Positions 8,145-17,815 of a stretch of 64,000 nt of DNA are shown here, piece by piece. This stretch comes from Hyphomicrobiales bacterium (lineage in GTDB: Bacteria > Pseudomonadota > Alphaproteobacteria > Parvibaculales > Parvibaculaceae), in assembly GCA_016124805.1 (NCBI GenBank), contig WGND01000008.1, forward strand, positions 1-64,000. Direction: 5' to 3'. Below the pieces are notes generated by a model that was not told the DNA's origin, did no database searches, and saw only the letters and a program-made list of their open reading frames with translations. Position 1 is the first letter of the stretch. Every line of letters begins with the position of its first letter. The translations under genes were made by a program, and so were the position numbers.

Positions 8145-10764
8145 CTCGTTTGATTCTTTTGGCCCTGGAGGCCCCCCCAACGGACAGGCGTCGCTTTTTG
8201 GCGATGCCGGTTTGCCCGGTTACGCCCCCTTGCCTCCCACGGCGAGCTATGACGAAGCGATAGATGCCGACGGCAAAGTGCGGGCGCACTGGACGGCCCT
8301 GCTCTCCCGGCTCTCTCCGACCAATACGGGCGACATGGGATTGCGCGGCGAAGAGTCCATGCGCCTCCTGCGCCAGAATGATGTGACCTACCAGATCTAT
8401 GATGATCCGCAGGGTGGCGAACGCATCTGGCCGCTCGACATCATGCCGCTGATGATCACCGCTGATGACTGGAAGACGATCGAGGCGGGCGTGTTGCAGC
8501 GGGCCGAACTTCTCAATCACATTCTGATTGATATTTACGGCCCCCAGACAATCGTCAAGGACGGGCTGCTGCCACCTGCGGTGCTGGAGGCCAATGAAGG
8601 CTTTGCGCGCAATTGTTATGGCGTGAAACCCAGAGGTGGGGTCTATCTGCATCTCAGTGCGGTTGATCTGGCGCGTGGCATTGACGGGCAGTGGCGTGTT
8701 ATTGCCGACCGGACGGAAGCCCCAAGTGGCGCGGGCTATGCGCTGGAAAATCGCAGCGTTGTGAGCCGTGTGCTGGCTGACTGCATCTCCGAGGAAAAGA
8801 TTGCTTCCCTTGCGCCCTTCTTCCGCAATTTGCGCGAAGGGCTTGCCGCCCTCGCCCCCGTATCGCAAGGACGGGCACCGCGCATCGTGCTGCTGACGCC
8901 GGGCCCTTATAACGAAACCTATTTTGAACATCTCTTCCTGGCAGGCCATCTCGGCATCACCCTGGTGGAAGGGGCCGACCTGACGGTGCGCGACCGTCGC
9001 GTCTATATCAAGACGGTCAGTGCGCTTGAGCCGGTCGATGTCATTCTTCGCCGCATTGACGATAGTTTCTGCGACCCGCTGGAGCTTCGTCATGACAGCG
9101 CGCTCGGCGTAGCAGGCCTTCTGGAGGCCATTCGCGCGGGCCATGTTGTCGTGGCGAATGCGCCCGGCACTGGTGCCCTGCAGGCCATGGCCTTCAAGCC
9201 CTTTCTGCCGGCGCTCTGCAAAGCGCTGCTGGGGCAGGATTTGCAGCTGCCCGATCTTGCCAGCTGGTGGTGTGGCGGCGAGGCGGAATGTGACTTTGTG
9301 ATCGCCAATCTCGAACGCATGGTGGTGAAGCCAGCCTTTACGACCGTCAATGCCCAACCTGTTTTCGGCGCCGAGCTGACGCCTGCCGAAAGAGACGCCT
9401 TTGCGGCGCGCATTCGCGCCAACCCGCTGCAATTTGTCGGGCAGGAACGGTTATCGCTGTCACAGGCACCGATCTGGAACCAGACCCATCTGGAACCGCG
9501 CTCCATTTCGTTGCGCGTCTATGTGGCCTATGGCCCCGATGGCTTTATGGTGATGCCTGGCGGGCTGACACGTACCTCGCGCGCCAGCGGGCCGCCCATC
9601 GTTTCCATGCAGTCGGGTGGCGGCAGCAAGGACACATGGGTTCTGGAAGACCGGGCTTCGGTGACGACACGCCGCGGCAAACGCAGCAATGTCATCGAGC
9701 TGCCTGATGCTGTTTCGCGGCGCGTGGCCTCGGAACAACTGCCAAGCCGCGCGGCTGACAGCCTCTTCTGGCTCGGGCGCTATGCCGAGCGACTGGATGG
9801 CTCGGTGCGGCTGCTCCGGACGCTCGTGACAGGCCTGACCGATCCGGCACGCGGCTGGACGACAGCCGATGCAGAGCCGCTTCTCAATCTTGCGGCATGG
9901 GACGCGCTGCTGCCATGGCCGGCACCGGATAAAATTCTGCCCGCCATCGTCCTGAAGCAGGTACAACGTGCGCTTTCCGGGATTGATGAACCGGGCAGCA
10001 CACGCCAGATACTCGGCCAGATCACCATCTCCGCCCGTCACGTGCGTGATCGCCTGCCGGTTGACTGCTGGCGGGCCGTTTCCGCGCTTGGCAAGCAGGC
10101 CAATCTCTCCAACATGCGGGCCACGCCGGTGCAAATCCTGTTGCGGCTGGATGAACTTGTCATGCTGGGCGCGTCGCTGACCGGTGCGATTGATGAATCC
10201 ATGCCGCGCAATGATGGCTGGCGCTTCTTTGAAATCGGCAAACGCATTGAGCGCGCCATGCAGCTTGTCCGCATGCTGCGCCACATGTCGGGTGACAGGC
10301 CATCGCTGGAGGGCAAGATACGCCGTGTCAGCGAGGAACATCACCTCAAGGCGATTGCCGCGCTGGCCGGACCGCGCGTCGCACCGGTCATTGCAACCGG
10401 CCTTGATCGCCGTCGCATTCTTGAAGCGGTGCTGATGCCCGAAGACGATCCGCGCAGCCTGACCTATCAACTCAACATGCTGACGTCGCATCTGGTGGCG
10501 CTGCCCCAATCAAGCAGCGAGAACCCGACATCACAAGCGCTGATCCTGCGTGCGCGCGAGCTGACAGAGGAGGCGCGCGCTGCCGTTGCGCGCAATATCG
10601 CCACCGCCGCCATGGCGGTGACGCGCAAGCCGCTGGCACCCGATGAGATTGATACAGCTGATACGATCCGCATGGCCTTTGCCGGTATTGACGGGATCTT
10701 GCCGGAAATCTCCAATCTCATCACACGCGCCTATTTCACCCATGCCTTTGCACGGCAAGCCTGA
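8137..10764 (+). CDS. Circularly permuted ATP-grasp (DUF404/DUF407) fused to alpha-E domain (DUF403)
   Basis: 875 residues from a GTG inside the end of the preceding gene. Residues ~70-540 are the circularly permuted ATP-grasp type 2 ligase, with LDIMPLMITADDWKTIEAGV, GVKPRGGVYLHLSAVDLARG, RIVLLTPGPYNETYFEHLFL and GGLTRTSRASGPPIVSMQSG. Residues ~555-870 are the helical alpha-E domain, with LPSRAADSLFWLGRYAERLD at its start. In many genomes these two are separate genes; here they are one polypeptide. ATP-grasp enzymes of this class are predicted to form peptide-like amide bonds using ATP, with alpha-E as an obligate partner of unknown chemistry. The third gene of the cassette starts 10 bases downstream. 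Confidence 0.93.
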   Translation: MSDSFDSFGPGGPPNGQASLFGDAGLPGYAPLPPTASYDEAIDADGKVRAHWTALLSRLSPTNTGDMGLRGEESMRLLRQNDVTYQIYDDPQGGERIWPLDIMPLMITADDWKTIEAGVLQRAELLNHILIDIYGPQTIVKDGLLPPAVLEANEGFARNCYGVKPRGGVYLHLSAVDLARGIDGQWRVIADRTEAPSGAGYALENRSVVSRVLADCISEEKIASLAPFFRNLREGLAALAPVSQGRAPRIVLLTPGPYNETYFEHLFLAGHLGITLVEGADLTVRDRRVYIKTVSALEPVDVILRRIDDSFCDPLELRHDSALGVAGLLEAIRAGHVVVANAPGTGALQAMAFKPFLPALCKALLGQDLQLPDLASWWCGGEAECDFVIANLERMVVKPAFTTVNAQPVFGAELTPAERDAFAARIRANPLQFVGQERLSLSQAPIWNQTHLEPRSISLRVYVAYGPDGFMVMPGGLTRTSRASGPPIVSMQSGGGSKDTWVLEDRASVTTRRGKRSNVIELPDAVSRRVASEQLPSRAADSLFWLGRYAERLDGSVRLLRTLVTGLTDPARGWTTADAEPLLNLAAWDALLPWPAPDKILPAIVLKQVQRALSGIDEPGSTRQILGQITISARHVRDRLPVDCWRAVSALGKQANLSNMRATPVQILLRLDELVMLGASLTGAIDESMPRNDGWRFFEIGKRIERAMQLVRMLRHMSGDRPSLEGKIRRVSEEHHLKAIAALAGPRVAPVIATGLDRRRILEAVLMPEDDPRSLTYQLNMLTSHLVALPQSSSENPTSQALILRARELTEEARAAVARNIATAAMAVTRKPLAPDEIDTADTIRMAFAGIDGILPEISNLITRAYFTHAFARQA

Positions 10765-10774
10765 GGCCAGATAA

Positions 10775-11689
10775 ATGCCGTCGCAAAACCAGTCTCAATT
10801 TCAGGACCCGTCGATCCGTTACCGCATACGGCACAAGACGACATGCACCTATAGCAGCGACATTCAGCACGCCCAGCATGTGCTGCATCTCGATCCGCGG
10901 CCGCTGCCCTGGCAGACGATGCGGCTGAACCGCATCGCAATCACGCCAACGGCTGACACGATTGCTCAGCACCAGGATTATTTTGGCAATCCTGTCACCT
11001 ATGTGGCGATTGAAGTGCCGCATAGCGAGCTCGTGATCAGTGTTGATTTCGACGTTGAAGTGGCCACACGCCCCGTGCCTGCCTATTCGACAACAAAGGC
11101 CTGGGATGCGATTGCCGAGGATATCAAGGCGGCCCTGAGCCCGACGGCCAAGGAAGCCAATCTGTTTTCCTTTGCCTCGAACATGGTGCCTCCGCTTCCC
11201 GAGTTGCGCGACTATGCCCTGCCGTCTTTTCCGGCCGGGCGCCCGATTGCGGAAGCTGCCTTCGATCTCATCACGCGTATCCACAAAGATTTCGTATTTG
11301 ACCCGATCGCCACCACCATTGCGACACCGCTGAGCGATGTGCTTCGCAACCGGCGTGGCGTCTGTCAGGATTTTGCCCATCTGGCAATCGGCTGCCTGCG
11401 CGCCATGCGCCTTTCAGCGCGCTATGTGAGCGGCTATCTACGCACACTTCCACCGCCCGGCAAGGAACGGCTGGTCGGCGCCGATGCCTCTCATGCCTGG
11501 CTTTCGGTCTGGTGTGGCGATGATTTATGGCTCGACCTTGATCCCACCAATGGCAATGCGGGATCCATTGATCTGGTGACGCTCGCCTGGGGCCGTGACT
11601 ATGAGGATGTCAGCCCGATGTCCGGCGTTCTCATTGGCGGCGGGCAGCAAACCCTTGTCGTTGAGGTCGATGTCGCGCCGCTTGACTGA
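10775..11689 (+). CDS. Transglutaminase-like cysteine peptidase of the ATP-grasp/alpha-E cassette
   Basis: 304 residues. Bacterial transglutaminase-like N-terminal beta domain (RYRIRHKTTCTYSSDIQHAQ) followed by the catalytic core with triad Cys197 (RRGVCQDFAH), His240 (DASHAWLSVW) and Asp256 (DLDPTNG). No signal peptide, so it should act in the cytoplasm. Together with the two upstream genes it completes the transglutaminase-ATP-grasp-alpha-E set. Such peptidases are thought to process or cleave the product of the ATP-grasp ligase (inference from gene neighbourhoods). The Anbu-like proteasome subunit that sometimes accompanies this set is not present nearby. A terminator follows at 11715. Confidence 0.92.
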   Translation: MPSQNQSQFQDPSIRYRIRHKTTCTYSSDIQHAQHVLHLDPRPLPWQTMRLNRIAITPTADTIAQHQDYFGNPVTYVAIEVPHSELVISVDFDVEVATRPVPAYSTTKAWDAIAEDIKAALSPTAKEANLFSFASNMVPPLPELRDYALPSFPAGRPIAEAAFDLITRIHKDFVFDPIATTIATPLSDVLRNRRGVCQDFAHLAIGCLRAMRLSARYVSGYLRTLPPPGKERLVGADASHAWLSVWCGDDLWLDLDPTNGNAGSIDLVTLAWGRDYEDVSPMSGVLIGGGQQTLVVEVDVAPLD

Positions 11690-11714
11690 AATATAAATTT
11701 CTTGTGGCGTCAAC

Positions 11715-11735
11715 GCCCTGTTTTCAGGGCTTTTT
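11715..11735 (+). terminator. Rho-independent terminator after the transglutaminase cassette
   Basis: GCCCTG-TTTT-CAGGGC hairpin immediately followed by TTTTT, 25 bases after the stop codon of the last cassette gene. A textbook intrinsic terminator separating the cassette from the histidine kinase. Confidence 0.85.
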
Positions 11736-11821
11736 GGGGCACCATGGGACATCACCCTTAATCGAATACAAAGAATTCTGGCGAATAGTGTTCCTTCATA
11801 TCTGACAGGAGCGTTCGCAAT

Positions 11822-14800
11822 ATGGGCATTGCGCCCCCGCATCAACGACCCGAATGGCGCGATACAGGTCTCCAGACCATTCTGGTGGCCTTGATTGTCG
11901 GCATTTCGGCCTGGGGCTGCCTGACGCTTACGCATGAGGCAAATCTGGTCGCCACTGTCTGGCCGACCAATGCCATCCTGGTTTCCATTTTGCTCAGCAG
12001 CCCCAGCAAACGCTGGATGCCCTTTCTGATCGCAGGCCTTGCTGCCAATCTGGCCGCCAATCTCGTCTCCGGCACGGCTTTCGCGCCGTCCGTCCTGATG
12101 GCCATGATCAATAGTGTCGAGGTCGGTCTGGCAGCCATGATGCTGCAGCGTCCGGGCATGGAGGCGCCTGATCTCACAAAGCTCACCGAGCTTATCCGGT
12201 TTGTTGTTCTGGCGATGGGTATCGCCCCGCTCGTTTCAGCCTCGCTGAGCAGCGTGACGCTGACCATTCTTTCGGGTGCAAACCAGCTGGACGTTTTTGC
12301 GACGTCATATATGGCCAACGCGCTGGGAATGGCGATCATTGTGCCGATATGGCTGGGCTTCATGCAAACAGACAGCCGCATCATCTGGAATCGAAAATCA
12401 ATCTCTCATGCGCTTCTGACTCTCAGCCTGCTTTCCCTGACAACGTTTTTTGTATTTTCCCAACACAGCTATCCGTTCCTGTTCATGGTGTTTCCACCCC
12501 TTATGCTGGTTACCTTCCGTCTCGGTTTTCTGGGCTCGGCGGTCGGTCTGGGCCTCGTCACCATGATCGCCAGCTATTTCACGGCCATCAATTCCGGTCC
12601 CTTTGCGCTTGCTCATGTGGAAACGGATTCCGGACGCTTCATGCTGCTGCAGCTTTTCATTGCGATTGTCATCAGCGTGACTTTGCCCATCATTGCGGTG
12701 CTGTCGGAAAAGACCCGCATGGGACAGAAGCTCATGGAAGCAGAAGAGCAGTTTCGGCGGCTGGCGGAAAATTCCAGAGACCTGATTATCAATACAGGTG
12801 CTGACGGTGTGAGACGCTATGTGTCACCGGCCGCCAAATCGCTCCTCGGATATGAGCCCGAGGAAATGCTGACCAGCGCGCCGCTCTCATTGATGCATCC
12901 TGATGACCGCGTCAGGGTGGAGACACAAATCCGGCAGAGCTCGGTCGGTCTGGCAGAACCGCTTTGCAGCTATCGCGTCCGGCACAAGGACGGCCATTAT
13001 ATCTGGGTCGAGGCGAGCTATTCCTTTGTGCATGACCAGAAAACGGGCGTGCCGCTGGAATTCACGGCGGCCATTCGGGGACTCGATCTGCGCATGGCCG
13101 AGGACCAATCCACATTTGAGCAGGCGCTCAGCATTCAGGAAAGCAATCGCCTGCTTCATATGGCCGAGAACATGGCCGGTGTCGGCCATTGGCGTGTCGA
13201 CATTGAGAGCGGTGATATTTTCTGGTCACCGGAAATCTACAGAATTCACGGTCGCGACCCGGACTATAAGCCCAATCTTGATACAGCCCTTGATGTCTAT
13301 CATCCCGAGGATCGTCCCTATATCGAGCAGGCCATCCAGCGGGCAATTGACTTTGGCGAACCATATACCTTTGAAGCCCGCCTGATCCTGCCCGACGGAC
13401 AGGTTCGCCATGTCGTGTCGCGCGGCCAGTGCGAAAGCACGATTGCCGGGAAAAGCATCACACTGGTCGGCACGTTTCAGGATGTGACCAAGCAATATGA
13501 AGCAACGACGACATTAAGCCGACAATATAGCGAGTTGCAGGAGAACTATCTGCATCTGGAAAACCAGCGCAAGGCGCTGGCCGAAATGACGGAAGCACTG
13601 GCCCGGGCGCGTGATGAAGCTGAGGCGGCCAATCATGCCAAGTCTGTTTTTCTGGCCAGCATGAGTCATGAAATCCGGACGCCCATGAACGGCATTTCCG
13701 GCATGAACAATCTGCTGCTGGCGACAGAATTGACGCCCGAGCAGGAGGGCTATGCAAAGGCGGTTCGGGAGTCAACAGACATGCTTGTCCGGACACTGAA
13801 TGACATTCTGGATATTTCAAAGCTGGAGGCAGGCCGCGTTGAGCTGGAGACGGTCGAATTCAATCTGGCAGACACGCTTGACACAACCTTCGGGCATTTC
13901 ACGCCCACGATGCGGCAAAAGAATATCGACCTGTCGATGAATGTGGCGCCTGAAATGCGGAGTATCGTGCGCGGTGATCCGACGCGCCTCAAGCAGGTCA
14001 TGTTCAACCTGATTGGCAATGCCGTCAAATTTACCGACGACGGATCGATAAAGATTGACGTCGCGGCCATCTCGGCCGGTGAGAACAAGCTGCGTCTTCG
14101 GTTTTCTGTGGCGGATACCGGTATCGGCATTCCGGAAGAAGATGCCGAGCGGCTCTTCACCAAATTTTCGCAGGCCGACAGTTCCATCACACGGCGTTAT
14201 GGCGGATCGGGCCTCGGCCTTGCCATCTGCAAGCAGCTTGTCGAGCTGATGAACGGCGATATCGGCCTGACAAGCGAGCCGGGCAAAGGCAGCACCTTCT
14301 GGTTTGAGGTTGAGCTGGACCTTGTCAGCAGAGCGACGGACAAAGAAGAAGATGATGAAGTGCTTGATATTCCGGCGCAGGAAACGCTCGACAATGCGCT
14401 TGAGGTTGTCGCCACCCCGATAGAGAATCGTGGATGGCCGCGCGCACGTCTGTTGCTCGTTGAAGACAATCATATCAATCAGCTTCTCGCGACCACCATT
14501 CTGGGGAAAGCGGGATATGAAATTGAGGTTGCCAAAAATGGTCTGGAGGCGCTTGATGCCCTCGAAGAGTCAGACTTTGACGCCATTCTGATGGATATCC
14601 AGATGCCCGTGATGGACGGGCTGGAGGCCACGAAGCGCATCCGCAGCAGCGGATCGACGGTTCGCAAACGCCAGACCCCCATCATTGCCATGACGGCAAA
14701 TGCGATGCGCGGTGATCGGGAGACCTATCTCGAGGCGGGCATGGATGACTATATCAGCAAGCCCATCAGCGCCGCGCAGCTGATCGAAACAGTCGGCCAA

Positions 14801-14863
14801 TGGGCGCTTGCAGACGCCGCGACGCCCGGCACCGACATGTCTGAACAGTCGGCAGCCTCATAA
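11822..14863 (+). CDS. MASE1-PAS-PAS hybrid sensor histidine kinase with receiver domain
   Basis: 1013 residues, inner-membrane sensor. Residues ~15-300 form the multi-helix MASE1 sensory domain ([19 protein letters not shown]). Two PAS domains follow at ~315-430 and ~440-560 ([26 protein letters not shown]), then a HisKA dimerisation helix with phospho-acceptor His616 ([12 protein letters not shown]). The HATPase domain has its N box ([11 protein letters not shown]), G1 (DTGIGIP) and G2 (GGSGLGLAI) boxes. A C-terminal receiver has Asp925 ([12 protein letters not shown]) and the conserved Lys (YISKPIS). All phosphotransfer residues are intact. No partner response regulator or Hpt protein lies beside it, so phosphate probably passes to an unlinked Hpt. 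A GGAG lies 11 bases before the start. Confidence 0.93.
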   Translation: MGIAPPHQRPEWRDTGLQTILVALIVGISAWGCLTLTHEANLVATVWPTNAILVSILLSSPSKRWMPFLIAGLAANLAANLVSGTAFAPSVLMAMINSVEVGLAAMMLQRPGMEAPDLTKLTELIRFVVLAMGIAPLVSASLSSVTLTILSGANQLDVFATSYMANALGMAIIVPIWLGFMQTDSRIIWNRKSISHALLTLSLLSLTTFFVFSQHSYPFLFMVFPPLMLVTFRLGFLGSAVGLGLVTMIASYFTAINSGPFALAHVETDSGRFMLLQLFIAIVISVTLPIIAVLSEKTRMGQKLMEAEEQFRRLAENSRDLIINTGADGVRRYVSPAAKSLLGYEPEEMLTSAPLSLMHPDDRVRVETQIRQSSVGLAEPLCSYRVRHKDGHYIWVEASYSFVHDQKTGVPLEFTAAIRGLDLRMAEDQSTFEQALSIQESNRLLHMAENMAGVGHWRVDIESGDIFWSPEIYRIHGRDPDYKPNLDTALDVYHPEDRPYIEQAIQRAIDFGEPYTFEARLILPDGQVRHVVSRGQCESTIAGKSITLVGTFQDVTKQYEATTTLSRQYSELQENYLHLENQRKALAEMTEALARARDEAEAANHAKSVFLASMSHEIRTPMNGISGMNNLLLATELTPEQEGYAKAVRESTDMLVRTLNDILDISKLEAGRVELETVEFNLADTLDTTFGHFTPTMRQKNIDLSMNVAPEMRSIVRGDPTRLKQVMFNLIGNAVKFTDDGSIKIDVAAISAGENKLRLRFSVADTGIGIPEEDAERLFTKFSQADSSITRRYGGSGLGLAICKQLVELMNGDIGLTSEPGKGSTFWFEVELDLVSRATDKEEDDEVLDIPAQETLDNALEVVATPIENRGWPRARLLLVEDNHINQLLATTILGKAGYEIEVAKNGLEALDALEESDFDAILMDIQMPVMDGLEATKRIRSSGSTVRKRQTPIIAMTANAMRGDRETYLEAGMDDYISKPISAAQLIETVGQWALADAATPGTDMSEQSAAS

Positions 14864-14873
14864 GCGCTATCAT

Positions 14874-16730
14874 CTATTCAGGCAGAGGCTTGGGGCCGTC
14901 CTTGTTGAGATGGGCGCGCGCACGCTCGCCCGCGCTCCTGGATTTTTCATCACTTCCCTTTTTGACCTCGCGATCAAGATAGGCAATGCGCCAGCCGGGG
15001 CCCGCCTTGAATGAACGGTCCTCGGCAAAGGGATAGACAGACCCGGCCGGAGAAACCGCATAAAGCAGATGACTTTCCGGACCCTGAGTTTCCAGCATGT
15101 TCTGAAAATTATATTCTTCTGTCAGCTTGGTGTGACGGATTTGCAGATCATTTTTTTCGATCAATGCCTCAAGGCTCTCCAGTGTGACATCTTCCTTGAA
15201 GAGCGTACGCCCCGCTGCGGTGGTCGGGCGCTCGGCCGTATCAGCAATGCGGATGCTGTAAACATTGGCCGAGTTGAATTCAGACGCGTAGCGGAGGCAG
15301 GCCAGCGAATTGAGCGGCGCGCGATGGGAGAGCGCCAGCAGAACACCAATGCCGACGAGATCAAGGCGCCGATCTGCATCTTCCGACACGACAGTTCCGA
15401 AATAGGTGCGAAGCCCCGCCATGCGGGCCTTGCGAATCTGGTCCCAGGAGGTGTCGGCGAGGATGACTTCCACATCAAGCTTTTTGAGGCTGAGGGCCAT
15501 GGCCAGGGCAAAGGGATTGCCACCCAGAATGAGGACGCCCTTGGCTTCCGGGTCTGCCACACCAAGCCAGCGGGAAAAGGGGCGCGCCGTAACGCCCTGC
15601 AAGAGCACTGTCACCACGATCACCGCAAAGGTGAGTGGCACCAGCGAGGAAGCGCCTTGGATATTTTCAGCCTCCAACTGAAGGGCAAAGAGGGCCGATA
15701 CGGCGGCAGCGACAATGCCGCGTGGCGCAATCCATGACAGGACCGCGCGCTCCGGCCAGGTCAGACTGGACCCGATTGTCGAGAGAATGACGGCGAGGGG
15801 GCGCGAGACGAAAAGGATAAAGCCAAGCAGCAATGCGGTTGGCAGCCAGGCGAGTGAAAAAGCATCCTGGGGGATACGGGCGGCCAGAATGATGAACAGA
15901 ACGGATGTCAGCGAGACGGTGAGACTTTCCTTGAAGTCCAGAATATCCTCTGTGTTCACGTCTTTCATATTGGCCAGCATGATGCCCATGATCGTGACGG
16001 CCAGCAGTCCTGATTCATGTGCCAGACTGTTTGACACCGTGAAGGTGAGCAGCACCATGGCCAATGTCGCCACATTGTGCAGATAATCCGGCAGAATATG
16101 GCGACGCATCACAAAGCCCAGCGCCATTGCCGCCGCCGCGCCAAAGGCAATCCCGGCGGCAAAGATTTCCAGCGCGATCAGAAAATCCGTTGTCTGCTTC
16201 ACTTCCAGCGTCACGAGCTGAAAAATGACGACGGCTGCCAGCGCACCCAGCGGATCGATCAGAATGCCTTCCCAGCGCAGAATGTTTGAAATGTTCTTGT
16301 TGGGTCGCATCGTGCGCAGGATCGGGATGATCACCGTCGGGCCGGTGACCGATACCAATGCACCAAAGAGAAGCGCCACACCCCAGGGAAAAATATCCAG
16401 CCACCAGGCGGCAAGCGCGATGGTGAGCATGGAACAGATGGCGCCCAACGTGATGAGCCGCGTAACAACCTGACCGTGCCCGCGAATTTCACTGAATTTG
16501 AGCGTCAGGCTGCCTTCAAAGAGAATGACGGCAACGCCGAGGGAGACAACCGGCAACAGGAGATCGCCAAACAGGGCGTCAGGGTCAAGAACCTGAAAGA
16601 CGGGTCCGGCCAATAATCCCGCGACCAACAGCAACAGAATGGCGGGCTGCTTCAACCACCATGAGGCCCATTGCGCCGCAATACCGATTGCCAGTATGAG
16701 CGCGATCACGAGGCCTGTATCCAGATGCAT
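14874..16730 (-). CDS. CPA1-type cation:proton antiporter with C-terminal TrkA-N-like domain
   Basis: 618 residues from the ATG at 16730, which starts the first membrane helix (MHLDTGLVIALILAIGIAAQ); an in-frame upstream extension to 16814 is not membrane-like and is rejected. About twelve hydrophobic segments cover residues 1-400, with GALVSVTGPTVIIPIL and WEGILIDPLGALAAVV, matching the NhaP/CPA1 core; the usual Asn-Asp pair reads Ile-Asp here. Residues ~405-500 form a Rossmann-like TrkA-N/RCK segment (GVLILGGNPFALAMALSLKK). Likely exchanges Na+ or K+ for H+; the ion cannot be told from sequence. Convergent with the histidine kinase, with only 10 bases between stops. Confidence 0.85.
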   Translation of the reverse strand: MHLDTGLVIALILAIGIAAQWASWWLKQPAILLLLVAGLLAGPVFQVLDPDALFGDLLLPVVSLGVAVILFEGSLTLKFSEIRGHGQVVTRLITLGAICSMLTIALAAWWLDIFPWGVALLFGALVSVTGPTVIIPILRTMRPNKNISNILRWEGILIDPLGALAAVVIFQLVTLEVKQTTDFLIALEIFAAGIAFGAAAAMALGFVMRRHILPDYLHNVATLAMVLLTFTVSNSLAHESGLLAVTIMGIMLANMKDVNTEDILDFKESLTVSLTSVLFIILAARIPQDAFSLAWLPTALLLGFILFVSRPLAVILSTIGSSLTWPERAVLSWIAPRGIVAAAVSALFALQLEAENIQGASSLVPLTFAVIVVTVLLQGVTARPFSRWLGVADPEAKGVLILGGNPFALAMALSLKKLDVEVILADTSWDQIRKARMAGLRTYFGTVVSEDADRRLDLVGIGVLLALSHRAPLNSLACLRYASEFNSANVYSIRIADTAERPTTAAGRTLFKEDVTLESLEALIEKNDLQIRHTKLTEEYNFQNMLETQGPESHLLYAVSPAGSVYPFAEDRSFKAGPGWRIAYLDREVKKGSDEKSRSAGERARAHLNKDGPKPLPE

Positions 16731-16879
16731 TGTCTTGCCGCTTTGTTGATTTTGAACCGGGGGACAGCTTAGCCCTTCGCTTGTTGAAGTGCATCTTTTG
16801 GTACGGCCCGGCATATGGCTTGTATCGTGACATTCATGGTGCCATTTTATGGCTTTCCCACTCGCAAAGGCGACCTGCT

Positions 16880-17746
16880 ATGTCTGTGGCCACCATTCTT
16901 CTCGTGCTGTTGCTTCTTTGTGTGCTTCTTGCTACCGGACTTTACCTGATTGGGCGCCGTGAACCTGTTTTCAGGATTGATGCGCAGGCGGCAACCTATT
17001 TCGTTGCCCTGAAGTTCAAAAACAGGGATAGCGCAGCGGCTCTCAGTTTCGCACCCCACCTGTCACTGCGCTGGATCGTGGATGCCGGTTTCACCGTCAT
17101 TGGCGCGGGCGAGGCCTATTGGGACCAATTCATGATCCTGTCGGGCCTGCAGGGCAACGCAATGCCGATTGCGCTGTCCGACGATCTGGACGATGCCTAT
17201 GTGGCAGAACTGCGCCTCGCCAGCCCGCCAAAATTGGTCATGGGCATCTTGCGTCTTTTCGTGCTCACCGGCATTTTGCGCAAGCCTGCAGCCATTGAGA
17301 GCATAGACGTCGATGATATCAATGCACGACATGACGTGATACCGAGTGCCGAACAGGCCGCGCGGCTTCTGGCCCAGCCCGGTGATTTCAAACCGGCACT
17401 GGTGAATTTCCTGAAATATTTCCCTGTGGCGCATTATCCGGGCGGGGCCGGGTCCTCTGTTTCCGGACGCAAAGCCTATGGCCGTTACGGTCTGGTCGCG
17501 CTTCGCACCGTCTACAGCACGGGCGGGTATCTGGTTTTTGCAGGCCGGATCAAATCGGTTCTGCATCCTGCATCCCGCTGGCCCGCCGCGCAGTCATGGG
17601 ATGATATCGCGGTCATGCAATATCCCAATGCCTCTGCCATGCTTTCAATGGAACAGGTGCCTGCCTATCGTGCCGCCCTCCATCATCGTGACGCAGGTCT
17701 GGCAGCGACTGTCGTTGTCGCCTCGACCGAGCGGGTTGTTGACTGA
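16880..17746 (+). CDS. Membrane-anchored protein with two related ferredoxin-fold-like segments
   Basis: 288 residues, not assigned to a named family with certainty. An N-terminal helix (SVATILLVLLLLCVLLATGLYLI) anchors it with the bulk probably periplasmic or cytoplasmic. The C-terminal ~100 residues resemble a DUF1330/dimeric alpha-beta-barrel domain, with WDDIAVMQYPNASAMLSM then AYRAALHHRDAGLAA. The first half has a similar pattern (YWDQFMILSGLQGNAMPIAL, then AYVAEL), suggesting an internal duplication. The ATG at 16880 follows AAAGGCGA and is preferred over upstream in-frame codons back to 16730, which overlap the antiporter promoter side. The antiporter gene diverges from it. Function unknown. 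Confidence 0.6.
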   Translation: MSVATILLVLLLLCVLLATGLYLIGRREPVFRIDAQAATYFVALKFKNRDSAAALSFAPHLSLRWIVDAGFTVIGAGEAYWDQFMILSGLQGNAMPIALSDDLDDAYVAELRLASPPKLVMGILRLFVLTGILRKPAAIESIDVDDINARHDVIPSAEQAARLLAQPGDFKPALVNFLKYFPVAHYPGGAGSSVSGRKAYGRYGLVALRTVYSTGGYLVFAGRIKSVLHPASRWPAAQSWDDIAVMQYPNASAMLSMEQVPAYRAALHHRDAGLAATVVVASTERVVD

Positions 17747-17758
17747 GCGGAATGCAAA

Positions 17759-17790
17759 ACACCCCGAAACGCTTTCGCGTCTCCGGGTGT
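17759..17790 (-). terminator. Intrinsic terminator of the thiolase gene
   Basis: A 14-bp stem with two mismatches (17759-17772 and 17777-17790, loop TTTC) lies 26 bases past the thiolase stop. On the minus strand it is followed by TTTTGCATT. It sits between convergent genes. Confidence 0.65.
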
Positions 17791-17815
17791 GATGCAGTCC
17801 TGATCTCGGGAAAAA

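Noticed and set aside
8119-9432. 437-residue minus-strand frame
   Set aside because: Antisense shadow of the ATP-grasp gene, without motifs.
16730-16879. N-terminal extension of the unknown membrane protein
   Set aside because: Overlaps the antiporter start region, is not membrane- or signal-like, and a better start with a ribosome site exists at 16880.
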